Translations under genes and position numbers: made by a program
The notes under the pieces: model-generated
The model's database searches: none
Told to the model about the DNA's origin: nothing
Seen by the model: only the letters and a program-made list of their open reading frames with translations
From: Cordylochernes scorpioides
Taxonomy: Eukaryota; Arthropoda; Arachnida; Pseudoscorpiones; Chernetidae
Assembly: GCA_030710605.1 (NCBI GenBank)
Contig: CP092877.1
Coordinates: forward strand, 1,073,385-1,137,384
Direction: 5' to 3'
Length of the DNA stretch: 64,000 nucleotides
Shown here: piece after piece, positions 30,397 through 41,461 of the stretch
How the letters are laid out: the number at the start of each line of letters is the position of its first letter
How positions within the stretch are numbered: the stretch's first letter is position 1

Positions 30397-31742
30397 CGAG
30401 GACCATCCAATAAATAAGTTTCCCTATTTTGTAGCAAATAAACAACATTATTTAAAATTATGCAGTTATTTTATTTTCATTATACAACTCATAGACTACT
30501 TCTCTGCATAATCAACATTTCTGTCCAAACATTTTTGGTATCGTTGTAGCAATTTTTTGATACCACTGTTGTACCAAGCCGTGTCCTGTCTTCGTAGCCA
30601 GTGGTTCGCCTCCGCATGCACTTCGTCATCATTCACAAAGTGCTTGCCTCCAAGGTGCAACTTGAGTGCTGGAAAAATATGGAAGTCGCCTGGGGCAGGT
30701 TCCGGAGAATAAGGTGGATGTGTGAAAATTTCCCATTTGAAGTTTTCCAGCAACGTTTGGGTCGTTCGAGCTGCGTGAGGGCGAGCATTGTCATGGACGA
30801 GTAACACTTTCCGAGACAAAAGTCCAGGACGTTTCCGTTTTATTGCAGCTCTGAGTTTAGTGAGGACTTCGCAGTACCTCGCAGCGTTAACCTTAGTGTT
30901 TGGGGGCAGGTAGTCGACCAATAAAACACCCTTACAGTCCCAAAATACGATAACCATAACTTTGCCTGCAGAGATTGTGACCTTCGCCTTTTTGGCGCAC
31001 TTTCCTCAGGCTTCTTCCACACCATGCTTTGTCGTTTTGTTTCTGGAGTTGAATGATGCACCCAGCTTTCATCTCCAGTGACAATACGGGAAAACAGTTG
31101 ATCTCCATCTCTTCGATGCATTTCCAGGAAAGCTCGGGCTGCCTCCACCCGTTGTTGCTTGTGATTTTCCGAGAGCAAACGCGGGAACCATCTTGCGCAG
31201 ACTTTGCGAAAATTCAAAACATCTGACATGATTGTTCCAATCGAAGAGCGTCCAATTTCGATTCCAGGAGGTAGTCGAATCATTATTTCGTCAATGGTGA
31301 CGCGGCGATCTGCTTCCACCACATTCCGAACAGCTGCAACGTATTAGTATTTGTCCGTAGCAGTAACGGGCCTGCCGCTTCGCTCGTCATCATGCACGTT
31401 TTGCCGTCCTTCCAAGAACCATGAACGCCATCGGCGAACCATTTGGATGCTCATACATCCTTCACCATGCACTGACACTAAATTGCGATTAATATTGACC
31501 GCAGTTTAATTTTTGGCCGTGAAAAAACGAATTACAGAACGTAGTTCGCAAGTGGACACGTTCACCAGTGGTAGCTCCATGGAAACTGAAGCGCTACGGA
31601 CTTGCGCGTACGAGTAGCGTGATTTTGAAGGTCACGCGCTTCCAACGCATCCTAGTGACCATTTCTTACACTACTAACTAATTTTTACAACGTTTCGTTC
31701 GCAGGAAAAAAAAAGGGGAACTTATTTATTGGATGGCCCTCG
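30397..31742 (-). mobile_element. Full-length mariner element (1,346 bp), TA target duplication
   Basis: 28-bp terminal inverted repeats (CCATCCAATAAATAAGTT core, two mismatches) start at 30,397 and end at 31,742, flanked by TA on both sides. The transposase lies on the minus strand and fills the element. Size and structure are typical for mariner. Confidence 0.95.
30496..31580 (-). pseudogene. Mariner transposase, all catalytic aspartates present but frame broken
   Basis: From ATG 31,580: MELPLVNVSTCELRSVIRFF, a stop after FFTAKN, the second helix-turn-helix (SIQMVRRWRSWFLEG), SGRPVTATD, another stop pair, then a long frame with WFPRLL and VTGDESWVHH (first aspartate). A one-base shift near 30,950 leads to VHDNARPH (second aspartate) and YSPEPAPGDFHIF (third), with exactly 34 residues between the last two (DD34D). 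Length (about 360 codons) equals the family norm. At least two stop sites and one frameshift inactivate it, though motifs are well preserved. Confidence 0.9.
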
Positions 31743-31744
31743 TA

Positions 31745-32467
31745 TGATTGCGGATAAAAAAAAGTGTAAGTGGACAAAATCAAACATGAAATATATAAAA
31801 GAAATAATAATCGAGAATTAAAAATGATTATTGAAAAAATTAAATGTTTTGCTATACTAAAACAATATCATGAAAAATAAAAGTAAATTTGATTAAAGTT
31901 TTTTTTTTTTTAAATAATGTTGGATTAAAAATTTGATTATATAATTGAAAGGTAAAAATTAAAAAATATTCAAAATTTTATGCAAAATTAGAATATAATT
32001 AAAGGTTAATAATGATTGGATAAATGTTGGGTAGTGGAAAATTGAACAATATTCTCGTTTATCCAAAAAGGTGATATGTAGATAATCATATCTCTTTTCC
32101 GTTATAGTCTATATCAGACTTAACTAAGTTGCTTTAATTGGTGATATAAATTAACATGTAAAATGTTTAATATATGTTGTGTATGTTGTGATTAAGGCGT
32201 TGGTGAGATTTGTAAGAAAACCTAAATGGTTAGTGAGAAACATGTGTTTAAAAAATGGCGATCATGAAGATAGCGGTCAAGATGATAGCTACCAAGCGTA
32301 ATTTGATATTTGCGGAAGAGCGATTGCTCGAAGCATATTATATATTTATAAATGTATGTAATTCTACTGTCCTCTAAGCTTATGTCCATAGTTCTTCTAA
32401 AATACCCATTCAAAGAGTCTATCAACAGTATCACTATAAAAGGAAGTTCCAAAAATGCAATATAACA
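31745..32467. other. No recognisable gene
   Basis: AT-rich DNA of about 720 bases; nothing recognised. Confidence 0.5.
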
Positions 32468-32610
32468 GCGGTATGGTAGATTAAACTGGCGAAACCGCTG
32501 GGAGGGTTCACCACTGATGAGCCAGGCCTTCCCATTAATTTTTCCATAGCAGTAAGGGCAGTAGAAATTGTTTAATATGAAAAATAATCTTACGCCTTTA
32601 AAATAGTTTC
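32468..32610. repeat. Single diverged arm of the 23.7-24.1 kb palindrome
   Basis: Matches the right arm of the palindrome (GGCGAAACCGCTGGGAGGGT, CACCACTGATGAGCCA, AGCAGTAAGG) with scattered differences. No inverted partner is nearby, so the unit also exists as a single copy. Confidence 0.85.
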
Positions 32611-33815
32611 GAATTTTGATTTAAGCTCTTTGTAACTCTACGGCATGATTCTCAACACGTACAATGCTCTACTTAACAATCCTTACAAGAATTCAAGATC
32701 AGGAAAGGTCACATGTACGGGTTTAACATAGTGGAACACAGGTTGGAAATCATGCGCCATTGATACCATTGTTCGAATAATCGTGTGAGAATGTTCCAGA
32801 TAACATACATCTCAGATACGGGGGACAATGGTGCGTACGCTGGTGTAATACTGCGACATTCTGCGAATTGACAGACCCACCATGATATCATTGAAGCTAA
32901 CCATTGTGTCAATAAATCTAGATAGTACATTCTACGTCTACACCGCTGGTGTTTTAGAGTCACGGGTTAACTCAAATTGATGCTGAAAGCCTTGGAAGTG
33001 TTTAAATGAGGTAGAAGACATTAAGTTCTTCAAATATTTTACAATGAACCCTACTTTTCACAAACTATTTATCAAAATAAAATTTCATTTTTCCTTATAC
33101 AAAGTGCACCAAAGGTGGAAAGTTTTCAATCCATAGTTATAATGCTATTTTGATTTTATGAAAATATAAACAATTCGGGTAATCCAATAGTTTCTTTGTG
33201 CGGAATCTTATCTTTATACCTCTCTATTATTTTCAGACATTCGAGGTAATATTTACGAAATTTCATTTTTTTCAATTCTTCTTTATTTTAATAATGTATA
33301 AAAATGCAGTTAATTTTTGTGACAAATCTTTCTTCTTCGACCTCAATTTCGGTTTAAGGGAAATATGTTGTTTTCAAACTCAACCAAAAACACCAAATTG
33401 ACCTTGATAGGTGGGTGGATTTGTATTTGTGAATGGGAACCAAATGTAATATTTATTCAATTTGAAAGTTACATATTCTCTAACCAGTAGCGGCATCTTT
33501 TTTGCACAGAATAGAAATGGTATAAGCCTTGACTGATTTATAAATATTATGGGTTCTTGAGAAGCTGTTCGGTACATTATTTTCACTTCACCTTAATCAT
33601 CCACTCAGCTTTGAGTTCATCAGCCAATCAGCGTGAAGTGTTTTCCTACCTTAGTGGTAGTTACATATTGAGGTTCTATTTTGAATATACGAAACATTGG
33701 TTGGTATAACAAATTTTCCTTTTGTTGTTGAACACCAATAAGGTCTTTATTTTTTCTCACCATATTAGTTTTTAATATATATATTAGAGAGTTTCATTAG
33801 TGAATTCTATTGATA
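32611..33815. other. No recognisable gene
   Basis: About 1.2 kb. An 84-codon minus-strand frame (32,709-32,963) has no recognised domain. Otherwise AT-rich. Confidence 0.5.
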
Positions 33816-33952
33816 CAGTTGAACCTCCCTATAAAGGACACCTAATTGCAGAGCCAAAGTGTCCTTTAGGGAGAGGTGTCCTCTTACCGGAGAGTTGCTA
33901 AATTGTGAAAATAGTAATTTTGAAAATGAAAACTGTCCTTTGTGGAGAGATA
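33816..33952. mobile_element. MITE (CAGTAGAACCTCC family), right end lost
   Basis: TA then CAGTTGAACCTCCCTATAAA and GGACACCTAATTGCAGAG, inverted relative to the copy at 41,741-41,900. The sequence diverges after GTCCTTTGTGGAGAG, before the right terminal repeat. Confidence 0.75.
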
Positions 33953-34320
33953 TCCGTTATATATAATACATATAGGTTTTATTGCATATAAAATGTTTAA
34001 ACATGGAGTACTTAGGCTGGGCCATTTCAGAATGCTCAAATTAAATCGACTATGGTACAACAGTCGTCCGGTTAATATAGATCTCCACTCCGCCACACAT
34101 TTCAAGCCTGGAGCTGTTGATTGAAATAAAAGACACAGACCAATAACTTTGCAATGTGACAAATTGATCGCATGAACATACCGGTGGGGTCCAACTTTTT
34201 ACAGAAAGCGGCAATTGAATCAATATTTAAAAAAAATGCTTTAATTCGCGCGGGACATGGTCCGTTGTCGAAGATCAGCTTCCTATATAATTAATTGCGG
34301 TTATAGAACAAAATATGGTA

Positions 34321-34397
34321 CAAACTTTACACAAATAAATTTACTGGCAATGCATTTCTTTTAAATATTGTCAGTAAATTTATTTGTGTAAAGTTTG
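34321..34397. repeat. Short hairpin repeat, 26-bp perfect arms
   Basis: CAAACTTTACACAAATAAAT... at 34,321-34,346 is the reverse complement of 34,372-34,397; the loop is 25 bases. May be a remnant of a foldback or MITE. No terminator role is implied. Confidence 0.8.
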
Positions 34398-35251
34398 AAC
34401 GATAGATGGCAATTAAATTTAATTTACTAGAATATGGTACGTGACACAGCGTGAGTTAACAAGGCTCTGATATATCTATGGCTATTTATTCATAATTATT
34501 TTATATTACATTTTTTCTCGCGTAATCTCCTCAGAAAAGTTTTGCATATTGTATCATGATGAATATGTTAAATCTCCTTTGTTCTCCAGTTCTTAGAATT
34601 GCGCTATACATTCAAGTATTTTTTTTCCTTCTTACTTCCAAGTATTCTTCCTTCTTGCTTTCAAGTAATTAGAACCGGGGAATTTCAATCGTTAAAAATG
34701 ATAAAACTGAATATTTAATAAAGAATTCATGTTGTCGATAGAATGCCCAGTCATTGACCATGCTGCGAGCGATGCGTGACCCAACTTTTACATATGTGGA
34801 ATATTTAATTTGGGACGCCACACACAAGTGTTGCAACACGCAATCTATCTCGTTGTGTTAACATGATGTACGTGTTCTTATCTCTTGCCTTGAAGTTCTG
34901 CTAACGCCACCGTTCCTGATAACTTCACTTTCGCCTTGCATCTACATAGCTTGCACTTTAGGCAGAGAGAGCTCTGGATGCCCCCACTTTTACAAACCTC
35001 TATAAGCCTACCCCACTCCATTAGATTTCACATTTCTACACAATGTCGATCTAGTTTGTTAAATAGACCTCTGCAAGTCTTCAAGCCCTTCTGAGTAGAC
35101 TAATTTGGTATTTTATCAGTTTCACAACAGAGCAATATTCTGTGAGGGACACTTGCGCTTAACAAATACTAATTATTGGACCGTTATATATTAATGTGTT
35201 ATGTGTGTTATATCAAAATAAATATATCTCTAGAGTATAGTATAATTATAT
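34398..35251. other. No recognisable gene
   Basis: About 850 bases left of the Gypsy element. No frame or repeat is supported. Confidence 0.5.
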
Positions 35252-35488
35252 TGTCGCGAGGAAAAATAATTAACTAGGCCTTCGGATTACTTTAAATATT
35301 TATTTAATGAGCTATATGATATATTTTAAAATAAAAGAAGAGTTACTATTTACGTGAGCCAAATCAACCCAGCCGTTAGAGCAAGAAGCAGAACTCGAGA
35401 TATTTCCTCGTTCCACGTGACGCCACTGTTTACCCCTTCCGGTCGGTCCAGATAAGAGGGAATACCAGGAAACTCTGTCCTCCTGGCA
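35252..35488 (-). repeat. Gypsy 3' LTR
   Basis: 237 bp, TG...CA on the minus strand. Identical to the 5' LTR except one base near the outer or inner edge (TGCCAGG here, TGTCAGG there). It contains AATAAA in minus orientation. A purine-rich tract (GTGGAGGGAGTGA on the minus strand, 35,489-35,501) abuts it and primes plus-strand synthesis in this family. Confidence 0.95.
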
Positions 35489-35526
35489 TCACTCCCTCCA
35501 CAAGAGAAACAGCGTCCCGCTGTTTA

Positions 35527-37446
35527 CTAGTCGGTCACATGACCCTGGGCAATCTGTTCTTGGACTTCAGGGTCGTGGTAGGGCTTCATTCTCACTACAT
35601 GGACGATATCTTGGGTTTTTCGTCTTCTCCTAGTATTCGTCACGCCTTCTACTTGATAATTTACACTCGATATTTTTCTGATCACTCGATAGGGTCCGAA
35701 ATATCTCTTCAATAACTTCTCCGATAAGCCAACGGTACGGACTGGGGTGAACACCCACACCAAATCACCTTCCTTGTACGTCACCTCCTGATGCTTCTTG
35801 TCGTAGCGTTCTTTGTCTTTGCTCTGAGCCTGCAGGATGTTAAGACGGGCTAACATTCGTGCGTCCTCAGCGTTGGTCACAAGATGGCACACATAATCTT
35901 CTGCAGTTCCTGCCGGCTGGTACGGCAGTATAGAATCTAGCGGTGTTTCAACTTCTCGGCCGTGGACGAGGAAGAACGGGCTGTATCCTGTTGTCTCTTG
36001 TCGAGCGGTATTGTAGGCGAAGGTCACATATGGTAGGATGTTGTCCCAATTTTTCTGATCAAGGTCAACATACATCGAGATCATGTCAGTCAGGGTCTTG
36101 TTGAGTCTTTCTGTCAAACCATTCGTTTGAGGGTGGTATGCCGTGGTGAATCTGTGAATTGTTCCGTTTAGATTATTTATTTCTCGTATGGTCTGAGACA
36201 TGAAATTTCTTCCTCTGTCCGTGATGATTTCCCGAGGAGCGCCGTGCTTGAGTATGACGTCTTCAATAAGGAAGGTTGCTAATTCAGTAGCTTCCGCTGT
36301 TGCCGCGGCCTTTGTTATCGCAAATCTGGTGAGATAATCAGTCGCGACTATTATCCATCTATTTCCCGTGTGAGATATGGGAAATCTTCCCAGATAATCA
36401 ATTCCTATCTTTTGAAAAGGCGAGGTCGTTGGAGGTATTGGGACTAGTAGTCCAGGAGGTTTCTGAGGCACGCCCTTCCTTCGCTGGCATTCTTTACAAT
36501 GAGCAATGTATTGGGAAACTGTCCTATAAAGTCCAGGCCAATAGAATCTCTTTCTAACGCGGCCATAGGTCTTGGCAAATCCCAAATGACCGGCCATTGG
36601 AGTGTCGTGGACATCTTTAAGAATTTTGTGCCTCATTTGTTTTGGGACTACTAGCAGCCATGGTTTGCCCTCAGGGTCGTAATTTTTCTTATAGAGAACG
36701 CCTCCAATCATCTGATACCCTTTTAAATTTTCATTTGCAAGTTTTTCACGGATCCCAACCAAATGAGGGTCTTTACTTTGTTCTTCTGCAATGTCTTGGA
36801 TGGAAGTAATGTGCCCTTCTATCTCTGCGGTGTCAGCCAAGGGGCTTCTTGACAAACAGTCAGCGTCTTTATGCTTGCGTCCGCTTTTGTAAACGATGTT
36901 TATGTCGTATTCTTGTAGTTTGAGGGCCCAACGGGCTAAGCGGCCGGATGGATCTTTCAAGCCTACCAGCCAACATAGCGAGTGATGGTCGGTAACCACA
37001 GTAAAGGGTCTGCCATATAGGTATGGGCGGAATTTACCAAGGGCCCAAACAACTGCGAGGCATTCTTTTTCTGTAGTGGAATAATTCTTTTCCGCTTTGG
37101 TTAGTGTTCGTGAGGCATAGGCTATAGGTCTCTCCGCGTCATTCTGGATTTGAACAAGAACTGCCCCTAAACCATAGCCGCTTGCATCAGTATGGACATG
37201 AGTTTCCGCACCTTCTATGAAATGTCCTAACACAGGTGAAGATCCCAATTCCTGTTTGAGAATCCGGAAAGATTCATCTTGTTCTTCGCCCCAAATGAAT
37301 TTTTCATCTTTCTTTAAAAGGCTATTCAAGGGTCGAGACTTGTTAGCATAACTTTTGATGAAGCGTCTATAGTATGAACTTAACCCAAGAAAACTTCTGG
37401 TCTCACTGAAATTACGGGGTTTTGGAAAGTGGACAATGGCTTTCAC
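35527..37446 (-). pseudogene. Gypsy pol, RNase H and integrase part
   Basis: Open frame of 639 codons. RNase H begins with VHTDASGYGLGAVLVQ (catalytic D) and contains STTEKECLAVVWAL and VVTDHHSLCWL. The integrase zinc finger is HDTPMAGHLG ... CKECQRRK. The DDE core reads GIDYLGRF, IITDRGRNF and TAYHPQTNGLTERLNKTL. A C-terminal module (EGDLVWVFTPVR, LKRYFGPYRVIR) follows. All expected catalytic residues are visible. The frame is cut off from RT by a one-base shift near 37,545, so the joint polyprotein cannot be made. Confidence 0.95.
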
Positions 37447-37535
37447 TTTTTCTGGGTCTGGCTGCGTTCCAAATTCATTAACGACGTGCCCGAGGATAGT
37501 TATTTGTCTCGAGGCGAAATGACACTTTTTATAAT

Positions 37536-38630
37536 TCAGGCACAGTCTCCGGCCTGCTTAATGCATCTCAAAACTTTGTATAAACGTGTTAAATGTTCTT
37601 TAAAGGTCGATCCATAGACTACAATGTCGTCTAAGTAGCATAAACACATGTCCCATTTCAATCCCCGTAGGACGTTGTCTATCATTCGCTCGAAAGTTGC
37701 TGGTGCATTGCATAGACCAAATGGCATTACATTAAATTCATAAAGCCCATCTGGAGTGATAAATGCCGTTTTCTCCCGGTCCTTATCGTCTACTTCGATT
37801 TGCCAGTAACCCGATCTCATATCCATAGTGGAGAAGTACCTGGATCCAGAGAGGGTGTCCAGCGCGTCATCGATACGAGGGAGAGAGTACACATCTTTCT
37901 TTGTAATTTTGTTTAGACGACGATAGTCGACACAGAATCTCAACGAGCCGTCCTTCTTCCTCACTAATATAACGGGAGAGGCCCATGGACTTGATGATGG
38001 CCGGATGATTTTAGTCTCCATCATTTTCTCTACTTCACTCTGAATGACACGTCTTTCGGCGGGAGACACTCTATAAGGACGCTGTCTGACAGGCGGATAA
38101 TCACTCGTATCGATTTTATGTTTTATTTCGCCAGAGACAGGGAAGCTCTTTTTCTCAAAGTCGAATATATCAGAAAACTCATTTAGGCACGTGAGTAATC
38201 TGTTTTTCTTTGTTTCCTCCAAATCAGTAGAAATCATTGAAATTAAACATTCTCTCACATCTGGGGAAGTTACTTCGTCTTTTCCAGCTATTTCAGAACA
38301 AGCTTCAAGATTAGATATGCTCCCTACTTCTAGATCTTGCATTGTTCCTATCTTCATGTCCGAAGGTATCACTTGAGACTGGTGAGTACTGTTAGTCACC
38401 CACAAAACCGCTCTGCCATGTAAGAACCTAACGAGGGAAGAGGGAATAAAAAGTCCTTTTTCCAACTGCAGGCGTTTGGAACCTGTAACGACTACATCTC
38501 TGCTGCCAAATACATCCTGGTTGGTGACAACTATCTTGCCAAAAGATTTCGGCGGTATGACACAGTCCATAGCAGCACAAAGTTTCAGGTCTTTCCATTC
38601 GTAGGATTTTTCAGCTTCGCTTAAATACAA
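37536..38630 (-). pseudogene. Gypsy pol, reverse transcriptase part
   Basis: Open frame of 364 codons: QRPYRVSPAERRVIQ, PSSSPWASPVILVRKKDGS, FCVDYRRLNKIT, MDMRSGYWQIEVD, MPFGLCNAPATFERMIDNVL and YLDDIVVYG (active site). The frame ends KQAGDCA; the next expected residues (LNYKKCHF) are in another frame, a single-base indel near 37,545. Upstream the frame is separated from the protease by the inverted insert, whose left edge is the 12-bp repeat at 38,627-38,638. Confidence 0.93.
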
Positions 38631-38638
38631 TTTGTTTT

Positions 38639-39029
38639 AATTATTATTAATTAATAGGTAATCCCATAATGTACAAGCTCTTGTGGACTCCGGCGCTGAT
38701 TACTCAGTAATTTCTGAAGCTTTCAGACGTTCTATAAAGGCCCCAGTTTTTAAAGAAAATGGACCACTTCTTAGAGCCGCGGACAAGAAGCCTATCGTGA
38801 CCCTTGGTAAGTGCTCTTTAGAAGTTCAAATCAAAGGACTCGATATTATTTTTGATTTTGTAGTAGCCGCTGAATGTAGCCACGATGTTATACTGGGCTG
38901 GGATTTCTTCAAAGCCACAGATGCCATTATAGATTGTCGAAGGGCGGTTGAGCCCGAAAGCTTGAAATAAATGTATTTAAAAGAGACTTATCCCTCAAGC
39001 CTATTGATTTGAACAAAACAATTTGTTTT
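38639..39029 (+). repeat. Inverted protease-segment insert within Gypsy pol
   Basis: About 391 bases lie between two direct copies of ACAATTTGTTTT (38,627-38,638 and 39,018-39,029). The plus-strand stretch 38,668-38,937 (270 bases) is an exact reverse complement of the protease-coding stretch 39,034-39,303; a 96-base spacer divides them. On the plus strand it leaves an open frame starting DSGADYSVIS. The insert is not a multiple of three and introduces stops on the coding strand. Confidence 0.95.
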
Positions 39030-39405
39030 CCCCACAATCTATAATGGCATCTGTGGCTTTGAAGAAATCCCAGCCCAGTATAACATCGTGGCTACATTCA
39101 GCGGCTACTACAAAATCAAAAATAATATCGAGTCCTTTGATTTGAACTTCTAAAGAGCACTTACCAAGGGTCACGATAGGCTTCTTGTCCGCGGCTCTTA
39201 GAAGTGGTCCATTTTCTTTAAAAACTGGGGCCTTTATAGAACGTCTGAAAGCTTCAGAAATTACTGAGTAATCAGCGCCGGAGTCCACAAGAGCTTGTAC
39301 ATTTCGTCCTTGTATGTTGACAGATATCCAGTTCTTTTCCATTGTAGCGGCTATAGGGCAGGGAGGATTTTCGTCTTTGGCGGCCACACCTCCAGAGGGC
39401 GCGCC
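39001..39405 (-). pseudogene. Gypsy retropepsin-like protease
   Basis: The minus-strand frame carries the DSGADYSVIS active-site motif and the ILGWDFF flap-end motif of retroviral-type aspartic proteases, then ends at GENKLFCSNQ because of the inverted insert. It lies in the -1 frame relative to gag; GGAAAAC immediately before the gag TAG is a plausible slip site. The protease fold itself looks complete, but fusion to RT is destroyed. Confidence 0.9.
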
Positions 39406-39407
39406 AT

Positions 39408-40667
39408 CTAGTTTTCCTCACTGCGGCGACTGGGTGAGCGGCTGGGACGGCGAGCAGGGGATTGTGAGGTTCTTCTGGGAGCTTGGAATCTTCCGCGAGG
39501 GGGGTATGGCGACGGGTTTCTAAATCTTCCTTGGGATAGTTCGCTTCCTGATTCGCCCATGGTGTAATTTTCCGTTCTTGGTCTTCCGAAATCGACTGTT
39601 TCTCTTCCAAGTCTGGCATCCGCAAAAGCTTGGCGTCTGTCTCTGCAATAACGTGCAACGTGGCCAGGGCGCCCACAGTGGAAGCAGATCGGTCTGTCAT
39701 CTTCAGTACGCCACTGAGTCCTTTGATTATTTGGTGGTCCTTCGGTTCTTCGTCGGTAAACTTGATCGTTCTGGGGGAGGTATTGTCGCCGAGGTCGGAA
39801 GCTCTCGGGCTGACGAGGGGCAGAGATAGGAGCCAATGTTTGCTGGATTTCACTACGGATGACATCCCGTAGGTCGGGAGGTGGAGTGTCGATATCCTGG
39901 GCGGCAAATGTAGAAGGAGGAGCCATAAACTTCTGAACCTCCTCTCTTACTATTCTTCTAATCAGGGCTTCTAGGTTCTCTGGTTCAGCGGTCGAGATGG
40001 TGGTCACATTGGGCAGTCGGCTGAACCTGGGCGGTGCAACACGCATCCTCTTGAATGCCTCGAATCGGCGGCAGAACGCAACAAATTGGTCCACCGTGCC
40101 GATGTCCTTTCCAATAAGTGCCTGATACACTTCCTCCGCTACGCCTTTAATCAGGTGGCTCACCTTTTCTCCTTCCGACATTCTGGGGTTGCTTTGTTTA
40201 CAAAGAAGGAGGACTTCTTGTATGTAGCTCTCGACGTTTTCCCCACTCGTCTGCGCTCTAGTTCGAAGAATGTTCTCGGCTTTTCTAGCCGTGTCTTCCT
40301 TGTTCCCGAATATTTCACAAAACTTTATCTTAAATTCCTCCCACGAATTCAAGATTTCCTCGAAGTTTTCGAACCAGCACTTCGCTGTGCCAGTGAGGTA
40401 GAAGATGACGTTGGCCAGACACATGGAGTCATCCCACTTGTTGTAACGTGCCACACGCTGGAAGTCGCTCAGCCAACGCTGCGAATCTTCCCCACGTTCT
40501 CCCGAGAAGACAGTAGGGTCTCTCCACCGATGGCAGAATGGTCGGTTTTCTTCTCTCTCCATTTTCTTCCGAGCAGGAAAAGCAAGCACTGTAGATAGCT
40601 CTGGTTGCAATCCTTGAAGGCGACGACTTCGTCTGGTGACTGTCTCGTTCCCCGGCGTCTCCACCAC
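39408..40667 (-). CDS. gag: Gypsy Gag
   Basis: Open frame of up to 419 codons. A capsid-like region (WLSDFQRVARYNKWDD ... LTGTAKCWFENF ... ILRTRAQTSGENVESYIQEV) is followed by the zinc knuckle CFHCGRPGHVARYC at about residues 328-341 and an arginine/serine-rich tail. The frame begins with GTG codons inside the primer-binding region. The first ATG giving MEREENRPFCH is near 40,564, so the animal start is probably there. The frame ends with TAG at 39,408. Gag appears intact and could be made. Confidence 0.92.
   Translation of the reverse strand: MVETPGNETVTRRSRRLQGLQPELSTVLAFPARKKMEREENRPFCHRWRDPTVFSGERGEDSQRWLSDFQRVARYNKWDDSMCLANVIFYLTGTAKCWFENFEEILNSWEEFKIKFCEIFGNKEDTARKAENILRTRAQTSGENVESYIQEVLLLCKQSNPRMSEGEKVSHLIKGVAEEVYQALIGKDIGTVDQFVAFCRRFEAFKRMRVAPPRFSRLPNVTTISTAEPENLEALIRRIVREEVQKFMAPPSTFAAQDIDTPPPDLRDVIRSEIQQTLAPISAPRQPESFRPRRQYLPQNDQVYRRRTEGPPNNQRTQWRTEDDRPICFHCGRPGHVARYCRDRRQAFADARLGRETVDFGRPRTENYTMGESGSELSQGRFRNPSPYPPRGRFQAPRRTSQSPARRPSRSPSRRSEEN
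40649..40666 (-). other. Gypsy primer-binding site
   Basis: Four bases inside the 5' LTR the minus strand reads TGGTGGAGACGCCGGGGA, starting with the TGG that pairs to a tRNA CCA end. The miniature LTR element at 45,983-46,749 has a very similar site. I could not assign the tRNA. Confidence 0.6.
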
Positions 40668-40670
40668 AAT

Positions 40671-40907
40671 TGTCGCGAGGAAAAATAATTAACTAGGCCT
40701 TCGGATTACTTTAAATATTTATTTAATGAGCTATATGATATATTTTAAAATAAAAGAAGAGTTACTATTTACGTGAGCCAAATCAACCCAGCCGTTAGAG
40801 CAAGAAGCAGAACTCGAGATATTTCCTCGTTCCACGTGACGCCACTGTTTACCCCTTCCGGTCGGTCCAGATAAGAGGGAATACCAGGAAACTCTGTCCT
40901 CCTGACA
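40671..40907 (-). repeat. Gypsy 5' LTR
   Basis: 237 bp, matching 35,252-35,488 with one difference. The target duplication ATAT follows at 40,908 and precedes the other LTR at 35,248-35,251. Confidence 0.95.
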
Positions 40908-40911
40908 ATAT

Positions 40912-41461
40912 TGATATTTATGATTAAGAAAATATAAATATACAAAGGAATTAATTTTTTGCCTATGAAAGATTCTAAATTGTGAACTGTATCTCTCGCT
41001 ACAATCTTCTGTATTCTTTGAAAGCCGAACATTCGAGATGTCTTACATCCTGCACAACTTTACCACATATATTTGGTATTATAAAATTGTCACCTTAGTG
41101 ACTTGGACTTTGGATTTATTGGACTTTGTATTTTCTAATAAATACAACACATAATAGGATATAATATAGATGAAATATTTTTCTCAAATTAAAAGATATA
41201 TAACAAAGTGCGGGAAGATTAACGTACCATTAGAGACACCTCTCCTTTTAAGAAGTAGATATGTAAATAATATATATTGTGTTGCGCCTTACTGTACGAT
41301 TGGTTTTGTTTCGACTGTAGACTGATCCATCGCTGTATTGTAGACAAGACCAGAGCAAGTGATCATTAGTAATTTATGTTTTTTCTTGTCTTATATTTAC
41401 AGAAGGTGGTAAAAGTCACATCACATGAAAGAATGATAAATAGGTCATAAAATATTCATAT
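40912..41461. other. No recognisable gene
   Basis: About 550 AT-rich bases between the Gypsy element and a solo LTR. Confidence 0.5.

Larger units (their letters stand above)
35252..40907 (-). mobile_element. Ty3/Gypsy LTR retrotransposon, recent but defective
   Basis: A 5,656-bp element on the minus strand with 237-bp LTRs differing at one base, flanked by the 4-bp target duplication ATAT on both sides. Order on the minus strand: 5' LTR (40,671-40,907), primer site, gag, protease, [inverted protease copy], reverse transcriptase, RNase H, integrase, polypurine tract, 3' LTR (35,252-35,488). No env-like frame. Near-identical LTRs show a recent insertion, yet pol carries a frameshift and a 391-bp disruptive insert. 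Confidence 0.97.

Noticed and set aside
30015..30437. 140-codon minus-strand frame
   Set aside because: AT-rich and runs into the terminal repeat of the mariner at 30,397.
34321..34397. Hairpin as a transcription terminator
   Set aside because: Rho-independent terminators are bacterial; here the hairpin is better read as a small foldback repeat.
38683..38970. Independent plus-strand aspartic protease gene
   Set aside because: It is an exact reverse copy of the Gypsy protease segment lying within the element.
39578..40598. Plus-strand frames of 80-170 codons
   Set aside because: Shadows of Gypsy gag on the opposite strand.
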